A DNA stretch of 15,863 nt, taken from Lachnospira sp. UBA2821. Its GTDB lineage: Bacteria; Bacillota; Clostridia; Lachnospirales; Lachnospiraceae. The translations under genes were made by a program, and so were the position numbers. Within the stretch, counting starts at the first letter, position 1. Every line of letters starts with the position of its first letter. The DNA lies in assembly GCA_002351535.1 (NCBI GenBank), contig DEGR01000078.1, positions 14,706 to 30,568 of the forward strand, given 5' to 3'. The notes under the pieces were generated by a model. That model made no database searches, was not told where the DNA came from, and worked only from the letters and a program-made list of their open reading frames with translations. This document shows positions 1-5,855 of the stretch, piece after piece.

Positions 1-599
1 GTCATAGCCTCTGTCTGGTCATGTGTAACGTAGATGATTGTTGTCTCAAGTCTCTGATGAAGTTTTGAAATCTCAATTCTCATCTGTACTCTTAACTTAG
101 CATCAAGGTTTGATAAAGGCTCATCCATAAGGAATACTTTAGGGTTACGCACGATAGCACGACCCATGGCAACTCTCTGTCTCTGACCACCTGATAAAGC
201 CTTTGGCTTACGGTCTAATAAATGCTCTATGTCAAGAATTCTTGCAGCTTCATGTACTAATTTGTCAATCTGATCCTTTGGAGTCTTTCTTAACTTAAGA
301 CCAAATGCCATATTGTCAAATACTGTCATATGCGGATACAAAGCATAGTTCTGGAAAACCATTGCTATATCTCTATCCTTAGGCTCTACATCGTTAACAA
401 GTCTGTCACCGATATATAACTCTCCACTTGAAATCTCTTCAAGACCTGCAATCATACGAAGCGTTGTAGATTTACCACAACCAGAAGGTCCAACGAAAAT
501 AATAAATTCTTTGTCCTGTACCTCAAGATTGAAATCTTTTACAGCAACAAATCCATTAGGGTAAACTTTTGATACGTTTTTTAATGATAAACTAGCCAT
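1..599 (-). CDS. msmX: Sugar ABC transporter ATP-binding protein, MsmX/UgpC type (3' part outside window)
   Basis: This is the ATPase that powers carbohydrate ABC importers from the cytoplasmic face. In Firmicutes one MsmX-type ATPase often serves several sugar permeases. The first 199 residues are present and the C-terminal regulatory (OB/TOBE) part is cut off by the window edge. Visible motifs in order are Walker A GPSGCGKST (K43), Q-loop Q83, signature LSGGQ (135-139), Walker B FLMDEP (D159, E160), D-loop SNLDAKLR and the switch histidine H193 in THDQTEAM. The ATG at 599 has a strong AGGAGG site just upstream. No permease or binding-protein gene is adjacent on the visible side, which fits a stand-alone shared ATPase. 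Identity as MsmX rather than a dedicated MalK/UgpC paralogue is inferred from family resemblance. Confidence 0.92.
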   Translation of the reverse strand, partial: MASLSLKNVSKVYPNGFVAVKDFNLEVQDKEFIIFVGPSGCGKSTTLRMIAGLEEISSGELYIGDRLVNDVEPKDRDIAMVFQNYALYPHMTVFDNMAFGLKLRKTPKDQIDKLVHEAARILDIEHLLDRKPKALSGGQRQRVAMGRAIVRNPKVFLMDEPLSNLDAKLRVQMRIEISKLHQRLETTIIYVTHDQTEAM

Positions 600-654
600 T
601 TATAATTCTCCTCCTAAATTAATGTCTCTTCATACGTAATTAATTTACTTGACT

Positions 655-683
655 ATTATAGTCTATATATCTGTAAATTTCCA
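655..683 (-). promoter_or_regulatory. Candidate sigma-A promoter for the msmX-like gene
   Basis: On the minus strand a perfect -10 TATAAT (660-655) lies 17 bases after TGGAAA (683-678, 4 of 6 matches to TTGACA). This leaves a leader of about 50 nt before the ATG at 599. The -10 is convincing and the -35 is weak. Confidence 0.5.
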
Positions 684-694
684 TATACCTTTTT

Positions 695-720
695 ACCAAA
701 ATACCAATTTGTGTTTTGGT
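695..720. repeat. Inverted repeat upstream of the msmX promoter
   Basis: ACCAAAA (695-701) and TTTTGGT (714-720) form 7-bp arms around 12 bases, with a second partial ACCAA inside. The repeat lies between the end of the CPBP protease gene and the -35 of the msmX promoter. It has no run of T on either strand, so it is a poor terminator. It could be an upstream regulator site, but nothing in the sequence decides this. Confidence 0.3.
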
Positions 721-752
721 CATTTTGCCATATCATGAGTGTTTTTATTGTT

Positions 753-1712
753 TTAATTTATTAGCACCATTGTAACCATGCATACAATATATGCCAGAAT
801 CAGTGGAATCGTTACCGTTCTTCCATTTTCGCTGTTTTTAAAGCCTGCCGACTTATTGGCAAAAATTTCTTTAATATGTTCTGACCTTCCGGTTCTTTTA
901 GCATACCATTTAAATATAAACACATTTAACACTGTTGCTCCAACTGCCAATACTCCATATACGGCAATCATAATAACCTTCTGCTGCACAGTCATAGCTG
1001 ACAAATCCGTATTTATTTCCGGTGTATTTACTTTTCCAGAAGAAGTTCCTGCTAGTTTATTAAGCAATGGAAGAAGTTTCAACATCTGGATAGAAACAAC
1101 CGTATTAAAATTAAACATAAAATGCATTATCATCGAGCCAAGTATGCTTCCTGATGCCTCGTTAACAAGTGCAAACACACATCCCATAAGAAATGCATAT
1201 ACAAACTGGTTTATGTTCATATGAAACATACCAAAGCACATACTACTCATAATTATTGCTGCAAATATGCCACTTTTTCTAAATCCATTGAATATAATTC
1301 CCCTGAAGACAAATTCCTCCATAAACGCAGGAAGTAATGCTATCATAAGAACATTTATAATAAATGGATTTTCTGTAAGCCCGCCTACCGTTGATGCAAC
1401 ATGATTCGTTGAAAACAGCATTGTAACAGAATTCAGGAAACCTACAATAGGAAGACACACATAAGCAAATATTATAAGTATCAATGCGTTTTCTATCTTT
1501 ATCTTCCTAAATGGCAATTCTTTAAATATTCTGCCTTTTGTAATAAGTACATACGCAAGCGCCGGAATAATAATTGTCATCTGTCCAAGAATATACAAAA
1601 CATTAACTGTGTAATATTTTTCCGGAATAACTGAGGATATCCCCAGACCTATAACGAAATAAAATATTACCATCATAAGAAAAAACAAACCTGTCTTTGT
1701 TGCTTTTTTCAT
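753..1712 (-). CDS. CPBP family intramembrane glutamic endopeptidase
   Basis: This is a polytopic membrane protein of the CPBP (CAAX protease / bacteriocin-processing) family, 319 residues, with about eight hydrophobic segments. The family signatures are present: EEFVFR (E132, E133, R137), FGMFH (F160, H164) and HFMFN (H197, N201), which together form the intramembrane active site. The N-terminus is a long hydrophobic stretch (8-30) without a cleavable signal. It is the last gene of the thioesterase-cvfB-ridA run. A GC-rich hairpin directly abuts its GGAGGT ribosome binding site. Members of the family process membrane-attached peptides or give bacteriocin self-immunity. The substrate here is unknown and no bacteriocin gene is visible nearby. 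Confidence 0.88.
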   Translation of the reverse strand: MKKATKTGLFFLMMVIFYFVIGLGISSVIPEKYYTVNVLYILGQMTIIIPALAYVLITKGRIFKELPFRKIKIENALILIIFAYVCLPIVGFLNSVTMLFSTNHVASTVGGLTENPFIINVLMIALLPAFMEEFVFRGIIFNGFRKSGIFAAIIMSSMCFGMFHMNINQFVYAFLMGCVFALVNEASGSILGSMIMHFMFNFNTVVSIQMLKLLPLLNKLAGTSSGKVNTPEINTDLSAMTVQQKVIMIAVYGVLAVGATVLNVFIFKWYAKRTGRSEHIKEIFANKSAGFKNSENGRTVTIPLILAYIVCMVTMVLIN

Positions 1713-1716
1713 CTAT

Positions 1717-1737
1717 ACCTCCGGCCGGTCACCCGGC
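1717..1737 (-). promoter_or_regulatory. GNRA-type hairpin abutting the CPBP gene Shine-Dalgarno
   Basis: In the 36-nt gap after ridA the minus-strand RNA reads GCCGG-GUGA-CCGGC (1737-1724). This is a 5-bp all-GC stem closed by a GNRA tetraloop, and it is immediately followed by the GGAGGU ribosome binding site (1722-1717). It stands out in an AT-rich background. It could stabilise the mRNA end or tune translation of the protease gene, but it is too short and lacks the T-run of a terminator. Confidence 0.5.
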
Positions 1738-1748
1738 AAATATTTTAT

Positions 1749-2123
1749 TTATTTTTCTGCGATTGCTTCAATCTCAATAAGAACATCTTTAGGAAGTCTT
1801 GCTACCTCAACACATGAACGTGCAGGACAGTCTTTTGTAAAATACTTTGAATATATCTCATTTACTTTTGCAAAATCATCCATCTCTTTAATAAATACTG
1901 TTGTCTTAATCACCTTATCAGCATCTGTTCCTGACTCTTTTAATAATGCACAAAGATTACCAATAGCCTGGTCAGCCTGTGCTTCAATTCCATCAGGTAT
2001 CTCTCCTGTGGCAGGATTTACCGGAATAACTCCTGATGTAAATACCATTCCATTTACCTCAATTGCCTGTGAGTATGGTCCTATTGCTGCTGGTGCTTTG
2101 TCTGTTGAAATAATTTTCTTCAT
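1749..2123 (-). CDS. ridA: RidA family enamine/imine deaminase
   Basis: RidA (YjgF/YER057c/UK114) enzymes hydrolyse reactive enamine/imine intermediates, such as 2-aminoacrylate released by PLP-dependent dehydratases, to ketoacids and ammonia. The protein is 124 residues, the usual family length. It carries the N-terminal GPYSQA motif (Y17 in the active-site pocket) and the C-terminal PARSCVEVARLP signature with the substrate-binding arginine R102 (equivalent to R105 of E. coli RidA) and E118. An AAGGA site precedes the ATG. It sits 15 nt after cvfB and 36 nt before the CPBP protease, so it is almost certainly in the same transcript. Full-length, with all expected residues. Confidence 0.95.
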   Translation of the reverse strand: MKKIISTDKAPAAIGPYSQAIEVNGMVFTSGVIPVNPATGEIPDGIEAQADQAIGNLCALLKESGTDADKVIKTTVFIKEMDDFAKVNEIYSKYFTKDCPARSCVEVARLPKDVLIEIEAIAEK

Positions 2124-2138
2124 TTTTTCAATTCCTTT

Positions 2139-2969
2139 CTATTCTATAATTTTTATATTTTTTTCCAGAATTTCAATTCTGCCTTCTTTATAGAGCTTTC
2201 CTACCGCTCTCTTAAACGCAGCTTTACTCATCTGAAAATCATGCATTATCACTTTAGGCGAAGCCTTGTCATTATACGGAAGAATACCATTATATTCTTT
2301 GATAACATTTATTATCTTCTCAGCATCATCGCCCATCTGAAGGTAAGACTTTTTATTAGGGCTTAAATTAAGCTTTCCATCCCTTCTCACCTCTGTAACT
2401 CTTGCTGTTACCGTATCTCCTATTCTGTACTTTGTCTTAACTTCTTTTTCCGGAATAAGACCATAATACATATTATCTACGGCTACAAACACTCCAAGTT
2501 CTTCATTCACTTCATATACGGTTCCCGTCACCATTGCATCTCTCGGATATATATCCGCTGGTTTAAGGTATTTGTCTATCTTCATGGTTGCAGCAAGCCT
2601 TTTACTTTTATCCACATACATTGCCACAAGATAAGATTTTCCTTCCCGGACCTTTTCAAGCATTTCCTTAAACGGAAGCAGTAAATCTTTCTCAAGTCCA
2701 CAGTCAAGAAATGCTCCTATCCTGCTCATTTCTTTAACTTCTAAAAGTGCCACACTTCCTTTAACTATCTTAGGCATGTTCACCGTAGCAATAGGTCTGT
2801 CACTTGAATCCTTATATACAAACACTTCTATGCTGTCACCATAATTTACATCTGCCGGAACCTGTTTCCTGGGAAGAAGAACATGCTCACCTGAGCCGTC
2901 GCCAAGATATACTCCAAAATCCGTCTTTTTTTCAACATTAAGAGCCTGTATTACTCCTATCTCTATCAT
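2139..2969 (-). CDS. cvfB: CvfB/YitL family S1 RNA-binding protein
   Basis: CvfB-type proteins are cytoplasmic RNA-binding regulators with tandem S1 domains and a C-terminal winged helix; in Staphylococcus aureus CvfB affects virulence gene expression. This 276-residue protein matches that plan. S1-like barrels lie at about 1-62 (with GVYLGD and LLPRKQ), 68-130 (GAFLDCGLEKDLLLPF) and 142-205 (GVFVAVDNMYYGLIPE, then RVTEVRRDGKLNLS). A winged-helix-like tail follows at about 215-276 (FQMSKAAFKRAVGKLYKEG). An AGGAG site lies 7 nt before the ATG. It is 18 nt after the thioesterase and 15 nt before ridA. Its RNA targets cannot be read from the sequence. Confidence 0.88.
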   Translation of the reverse strand: MIEIGVIQALNVEKKTDFGVYLGDGSGEHVLLPRKQVPADVNYGDSIEVFVYKDSSDRPIATVNMPKIVKGSVALLEVKEMSRIGAFLDCGLEKDLLLPFKEMLEKVREGKSYLVAMYVDKSKRLAATMKIDKYLKPADIYPRDAMVTGTVYEVNEELGVFVAVDNMYYGLIPEKEVKTKYRIGDTVTARVTEVRRDGKLNLSPNKKSYLQMGDDAEKIINVIKEYNGILPYNDKASPKVIMHDFQMSKAAFKRAVGKLYKEGRIEILEKNIKIIE

Positions 2970-2987
2970 CTGAATTCTCCTGTTCTT

Positions 2988-3686
2988 TTAAGCCTCTTCA
3001 TACTCCACCGCAGCATAAATGTCACCTTCAGCATTATACATCGCAATAACATTTCCCTGCTTCTTAACTGTAATCTCGTCCCCATATACGGCAGAATGCT
3101 TATATTCCACTCTTATCTGCCTTACTGTCACAGACTTTTCAATATATTCCATGGCAATCTTAATATACCATGCATTATTGACATGTCCATTAGTATCTAT
3201 ATGATAATTCCGTACCTTGATTCTGTCAATCTCTTCCATATCTTCAGGTAATTTCACCCTTCTGTTACCATATTCCATATCAAGCTTAGACTCAAGCCCA
3301 TAAGCAGACACATCCTCCTCTTTGAGACGCATCGGTTTGAATGTGTCGAGATTCACCAAAAACCATATACTGTTGGCTTTGACAGTGTACTCCCCCTGAT
3401 TATTCTGAATAGCAAAATTTCTGTATCCGAATATTTTATCAAAATCATATGCCCATGTAGACACCTTAATATTATCTCCCATGCTCATAGGTTTTACAAA
3501 TTCTATCTGCCAATATGACAAAAGCCATGCTTTTCTATTCTCAATAAGATAATCAAGTCCTACTCCTATATCCAAAGACTGAAAATTGCTGCAATTCTGC
3601 AACATATCCACAGAATTTCCATAAGACATTTTTCCATCCTGTCCTATATCACTGTAACCTACCCTTGTATTCCATTCGTATCTCAT
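2988..3686 (-). CDS. Acyl-ACP thioesterase family protein
   Basis: This is a double-hotdog thioesterase of the FatA/FatB-like family (PF01643 type), which hydrolyses acyl-ACP (or acyl-CoA) to free fatty acid in the cytoplasm. The protein is 232 residues from the chosen start. The second hotdog carries the diagnostic motif NYHIDTNGHVNNAWY (N166, H168, N170, N171). The first begins with YEWNTRVGYSDIGQDGKMSY, as in bacterial members. The reading frame stays open upstream through the tRNA-Gln gene and would give a 309-residue product, but that extension is tRNA and terminator sequence. The ATG at 3686 has a GAGG site 6 nt upstream and is the correct start. It is the first protein gene after tRNA-Gln, and I find no promoter of its own. 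Confidence 0.9.
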   Translation of the reverse strand: MRYEWNTRVGYSDIGQDGKMSYGNSVDMLQNCSNFQSLDIGVGLDYLIENRKAWLLSYWQIEFVKPMSMGDNIKVSTWAYDFDKIFGYRNFAIQNNQGEYTVKANSIWFLVNLDTFKPMRLKEEDVSAYGLESKLDMEYGNRRVKLPEDMEEIDRIKVRNYHIDTNGHVNNAWYIKIAMEYIEKSVTVRQIRVEYKHSAVYGDEITVKKQGNVIAMYNAEGDIYAAVEYEEA

Positions 3687-3715
3687 ATCCATCCTCATTT
3701 CTTTAATAACACAAG

Positions 3716-3742
3716 AACCCCCATCAGAATCTGATGGGGGTT
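3716..3742 (-). terminator. Hairpin between tRNA-Gln and the thioesterase gene
   Basis: AACCCCCATCAGA (3716-3728) and TCTGATGGGGGTT (3730-3742) form a near-continuous perfect stem of about 12 bp with a minimal loop, starting 7 nt after the tRNA 3' end. On the minus strand it is followed by TTCTTGTGTTATT, an interrupted T-rich tract. It probably terminates or 3'-processes the tRNA transcript, and the poor T-run suggests it leaks into the thioesterase operon. Confidence 0.75.
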
Positions 3743-3748
3743 TATTAG

Positions 3749-3820
3749 CTGGCCCACAAGGATTCGAACCTTGAAATGCTGGAGTCAGAGTCCAGTGCCT
3801 TACCATTTGGCGATGGGCCA
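3749..3820 (-). tRNA. tRNA-Gln (anticodon CTG)
   Basis: The complete cloverleaf can be drawn by hand. Acceptor stem TGGCCCA/TGGGCCA (3820-3814 with 3756-3750), D-arm GCC..GGC, anticodon stem CTGGA/TCCAG with loop CTCTGAC giving anticodon CTG (reads CAG), and T-arm CAAGG-TTCGAAT-CCTTG. The discriminator base is G73. CCA is not encoded, since the next bases are CTA. Length is 72 nt, with no intron and no mismatched stem pairs. Confidence 0.96.
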
Positions 3821-3839
3821 TTGTCATGTGACGAAAGAT

Positions 3840-3868
3840 ATTATATAACACGCTTTCAAAAAATGCAA
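3840..3868 (-). promoter_or_regulatory. Promoter of tRNA-Gln
   Basis: On the minus strand TTGCAT (3868-3863) and a perfect TATAAT (3845-3840) are separated by exactly 17 bases, ending about 20 nt before the mature tRNA 5' end. This is the only good promoter I find for the tRNA and the four protein genes that follow it. Confidence 0.85.
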
Positions 3869-3883
3869 GTATTTTTTTCAATT

Positions 3884-4621
3884 TTAATAAAATATTTTTT
3901 CGAGCCTTAAACCACATGCCGGAGCAGTCATTCCTGCTGCCTGCCTGTCTTTCTTTTTTAATATTTCTGTCATCTCAGAAACATCTCTTTTTCCTATTCC
4001 TACCTCAATTAAAGTTCCTGTTATAATCCTTATCATATTATAAAGAAACCCATTTCCATTATAAATAATTTCTATCTTATTATCATTCTCAACTATATCT
4101 ATACTTTTTATAATTCTTACAGTAGATTTTTTCATATGCCTGTTAGAACAGAAACTCTTAAAATCATGTTCGCCAACAAAACATCGCGCTGCCTCTCTCA
4201 TTGCATCTATATTAAGTGTTTTATCAAAATGATACATATACCTTATATTAAAAACGTCCGTACTTATAGAATTCTGGATTCTGTATACATATATTTTGCC
4301 TTTAGCATTAAGTCTGCTGTGGAACCTTTCCTCCACTTTCTCAAGTTCTGTTATGCATATGTCATCCGGAAGATTATGATTAAATCTGTCAATAAGCCTC
4401 TTAGTATCCCATTCTTTTTTCAACTTAAAATTAGCCGTCTGTCCTAATGCGTGTACACCTGCATCAGTCCTTCCGGCTCCATTAATCTCAACATCTTCAT
4501 CTGTAATCAGTCTAAGAACCTGTTCCATCCTTCCCTGTATAGTATTCTTTGTATTTCCCTGCTTCTGCCATCCATTATAATCTGTTCCATCATAACTGAC
4601 AGTCATTCTATAATTGAACAT
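3884..4621 (-). CDS. truA: tRNA pseudouridine(38-40) synthase TruA
   Basis: TruA converts U38-U40 of the anticodon stem-loop of many tRNAs to pseudouridine. The protein is 245 residues, the family length. The N-terminal YDGTDYNGWQKQ motif and the catalytic motif GAGRTDAGVHA with nucleophile D53 are intact. The C-terminal half has the usual GNGFLYNMIRIITG segment (RNA binding and folding). A GGAG site lies 6 nt before the ATG, inside the end of the upstream hypothetical gene, which overlaps by 14 nt; the two are probably translationally coupled. The tRNA-Gln promoter begins just after its stop codon. Confidence 0.96.
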   Translation of the reverse strand: MFNYRMTVSYDGTDYNGWQKQGNTKNTIQGRMEQVLRLITDEDVEINGAGRTDAGVHALGQTANFKLKKEWDTKRLIDRFNHNLPDDICITELEKVEERFHSRLNAKGKIYVYRIQNSISTDVFNIRYMYHFDKTLNIDAMREAARCFVGEHDFKSFCSNRHMKKSTVRIIKSIDIVENDNKIEIIYNGNGFLYNMIRIITGTLIEVGIGKRDVSEMTEILKKKDRQAAGMTAPACGLRLEKIFY

Positions 4622-5126
4622 CTCTATCTCCGCTCCATCTCTTTATAACTATTCCGTCTTCTGAAGCTGAACTCTTAATAAATGTTCCTGCCTCATCAAC
4701 AGAATCATAACTCTGCATAAATGTTCCAATTCCGGCATCTGTATCAGCATTCTGCACAAAAGTTCTGTATTCTTTGAATAACACATCTCTGCCTGCTTCC
4801 GATATTGCCCTGCTGACATCAAGACTTTCAAGGCTGCTCCTGCTTCCAATAATATCTTTGTCAGTCTTCATATCAGAATTGACAGCCTTATCTATAACCT
4901 TATCAATTGATAATGTTTCTCTCTCATTCCCGTCTGCATTGCCTCCGGCAAGATTACCATGAATGCCGGTCATGCTGTCCGCATTGTCTTTTCTATCGAT
5001 ACTACCTTTACCCTCAATATTGCTGACATCATGTTTTTTATAAACACTGCCATCTATATCCTGTATCACCATGGTTTTTCTGACATTTGCAATACTGTTA
5101 TAATCAAGATAATTCATAACATTCAT
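4608..5126 (-). CDS. Hypothetical soluble protein upstream of truA
   Basis: I do not recognise this 172-residue protein. It is hydrophilic, rich in Asp, Ser and Lys, with no signal peptide, membrane segment, cysteine pair or obvious repeat. The N-terminus (MNVMNYLDYNSIANVRKT) and the C-terminal third (about 115-172) look more ordered, and the middle (about 35-90) looks disordered. A GTG nine bases upstream (5135) keeps the frame open, but it overlaps the ribosome binding site. The ATG at 5126, 7 nt after a perfect AGGAGGT, is the start I prefer. It overlaps truA by 14 nt and has a promoter-like element upstream, so it is very likely expressed. Function unknown. Confidence 0.8.
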   Translation of the reverse strand: MNVMNYLDYNSIANVRKTMVIQDIDGSVYKKHDVSNIEGKGSIDRKDNADSMTGIHGNLAGGNADGNERETLSIDKVIDKAVNSDMKTDKDIIGSRSSLESLDVSRAISEAGRDVLFKEYRTFVQNADTDAGIGTFMQSYDSVDEAGTFIKSSASEDGIVIKRWSGDRDVQL

Positions 5127-5195
5127 GATTCTCACCTCCTTACATTCGTTTCATATCTGACTTATATCTAAGACTATATCGGATGATACTATAAT

Positions 5196-5224
5196 ATTTT
5201 ATATTCTTTTCATAAAAATGTTGA
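5196..5224 (-). promoter_or_regulatory. Candidate promoter for the hypothetical-truA operon
   Basis: Minus strand: TCAACA (5224-5219), 17 bases, TAAAAT (5201-5196). This gives a leader of roughly 60 nt to the ATG at 5126. Its -35 overlaps the -35 of the plus-strand promoter at 5221-5248, and both lie within one palindrome. Confidence 0.55.
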
Positions 5225-5231
5225 CATTTTT
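5214..5231. repeat. Palindrome covering both divergent -35 boxes
   Basis: AAAAATGTTGACATTTTT has 8-base arms around a central TG. It contains TTGACA of the plus-strand promoter and the TCAACA of the minus-strand promoter. Symmetry over two back-to-back -35 boxes is what an operator would look like. It could also be a by-product of AT-rich sequence. Confidence 0.45.
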
Positions 5232-5248
5232 TTCTTTAATACTATAAT
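5221..5248 (+). promoter_or_regulatory. Consensus plus-strand sigma-A promoter with no gene in front of it
   Basis: Perfect TTGACA (5221-5226), 16-base spacer, perfect TATAAT (5243-5248). No plausible plus-strand open reading frame with a ribosome binding site follows. Two hairpins follow within 110 bases instead. Confidence 0.65.
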
Positions 5249-5255
5249 TGGTTGT

Positions 5256-5296
5256 AAAGACGAAGATGTCCTTAAAGGGATTGCTTCGTCTTTTTT
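5256..5296 (+). terminator. Intrinsic terminator on the plus strand
   Basis: AAAGACGAAG (5256-5265) pairs with CTTCGTCTTT (5284-5293), and the T-run extends to 5296. The 18-nt loop holds a smaller TCCT/GGGA stem. On the minus strand the same hairpin is followed by ACAACC, so it is a poor terminator in that direction. Confidence 0.6.
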
Positions 5297-5315
5297 ACTT
5301 TCCCTCACATTATAC

Positions 5316-5360
5316 ATATAAAAGAAAAAGGTCTGCTTTGCAGACTTTTTTCTTTTATAT
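5316..5360. terminator. Long bidirectional terminator between the GNAT gene and the plus-strand transcript
   Basis: A 45-nt inverted repeat has 21-base arms around TTT, with core GTCTGC/GCAGAC (5331-5336, 5340-5345) and A/T-rich flanks that give T-runs on both strands. The only non-Watson-Crick position is G5330/T5346. The GNAT stop codon (5357-5355) lies inside the arm. It is likely to end the zinc-ribbon-to-GNAT operon from the right and any plus-strand RNA from the left. Confidence 0.8.
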
Positions 5361-5855
5361 ATTGTATCTGTATACAAGATATTCAACATTTTCTGAAACA
5401 GCATTTCCATCATATTCAAATCCAAGCTTTTCTGCAAATTTCATTGAATATGTATTGTCTGATTGTATAAAACAATATACTTCCCGCAGTTCCAATTCGT
5501 CAGCCGCAAACTCAATAATAGCTTTTACAGCTTCCCTGGCATAACCTTTTCCCCGATATTGCCGTCCGAGAAGATATCCAACTTCAACTATCGTTTTTCC
5601 TTTATATTCTCTGTTGGACAGACCTGCTCTTCCTATAACATTTCCGTGAATCGTCTCAATTATCCATATGCCATACCCAAAGAATTTATACATATTTTCA
5701 ATATATGCTACTGTAAATTCTATCTCTTCCTGCCTGTTCACATATAAAGGTTCTACATATTTTCTGATATATTCGTCATCATAAATATCATACAGAGTAT
5801 CTACATCTTCGACTGTAATTTCACGTAGTCTTAGCCTGGCAGTTGTAATTGCTGT
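5355..5855 (-). CDS. GNAT acetyltransferase domain continuing the HAD frame after a TGA
   Basis: This is a GNAT-fold N-acetyltransferase (acetyl-CoA dependent, RimJ/RimL-like), 166 codons counted from the codon after the HAD stop. The N-terminal ARLRLREITVEDVDTLY (6-22) is the normal beta1-alpha1 opening of the fold. Motif A is EVGYLLGRQYRGKGYA (91-106; Q99, G102, G104 of the Q/R-x-x-G-x-G/A loop), and the C-terminus has NTYSMKFAEKLGF. No ATG, GTG or TTG occurs before GTG at 5741, which would delete the first 38 residues of the fold, and no Shine-Dalgarno is seen for either position. The frame is the same as the HAD gene's, with a single TGA (5858-5856) between them. I therefore read it as the second half of a HAD-GNAT fusion interrupted by a stop, or started at a rare codon such as ATT at 5849. 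It may be a pseudogene. Confidence 0.75.
   Translation of the reverse strand, partial: TAITTARLRLREITVEDVDTLYDIYDDEYIRKYVEPLYVNRQEEIEFTVAYIENMYKFFGYGIWIIETIHGNVIGRAGLSNREYKGKTIVEVGYLLGRQYRGKGYAREAVKAIIEFAADELELREVYCFIQSDNTYSMKFAEKLGFEYDGNAVSENVEYLVYRYNI

Larger units (their letters stand above)
5255..5360 (+). ncRNA. Candidate small plus-strand RNA with two stem-loops
   Basis: Transcription from the promoter at 5221-5248 would start near 5255. The first hairpin with its U6 would end a transcript of about 42 nt; read-through would give about 105 nt ending in the second long hairpin. In both hairpins the imperfect pairs (T5272 with G5277, G5330 with T5346) are G-U wobbles in plus-strand RNA but A-C mismatches in minus-strand RNA, which supports the plus strand as the structured transcript. 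The second hairpin overlaps the 3' end of the convergent GNAT gene. Not recognised as any known family. It could simply be a promoter trapped between terminators. Confidence 0.4.

Noticed and set aside
778..1224. Long open frames on the plus strand opposite the protease and other genes
   Set aside because: They lie antisense to well-supported genes, have no ribosome binding sites and no family features.
3687..3917. Upstream extension of the thioesterase frame, giving a 309-residue product
   Set aside because: The extra 77 codons run through the terminator hairpin and the entire tRNA-Gln gene. The ATG at 3686 has its own ribosome binding site and matches the family start.
5739..5741. GTG 5741 as the true start of the GNAT gene
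   Set aside because: It would remove about 38 residues that clearly belong to the GNAT fold, and it has no Shine-Dalgarno. The homologous sequence continues to the HAD stop codon.
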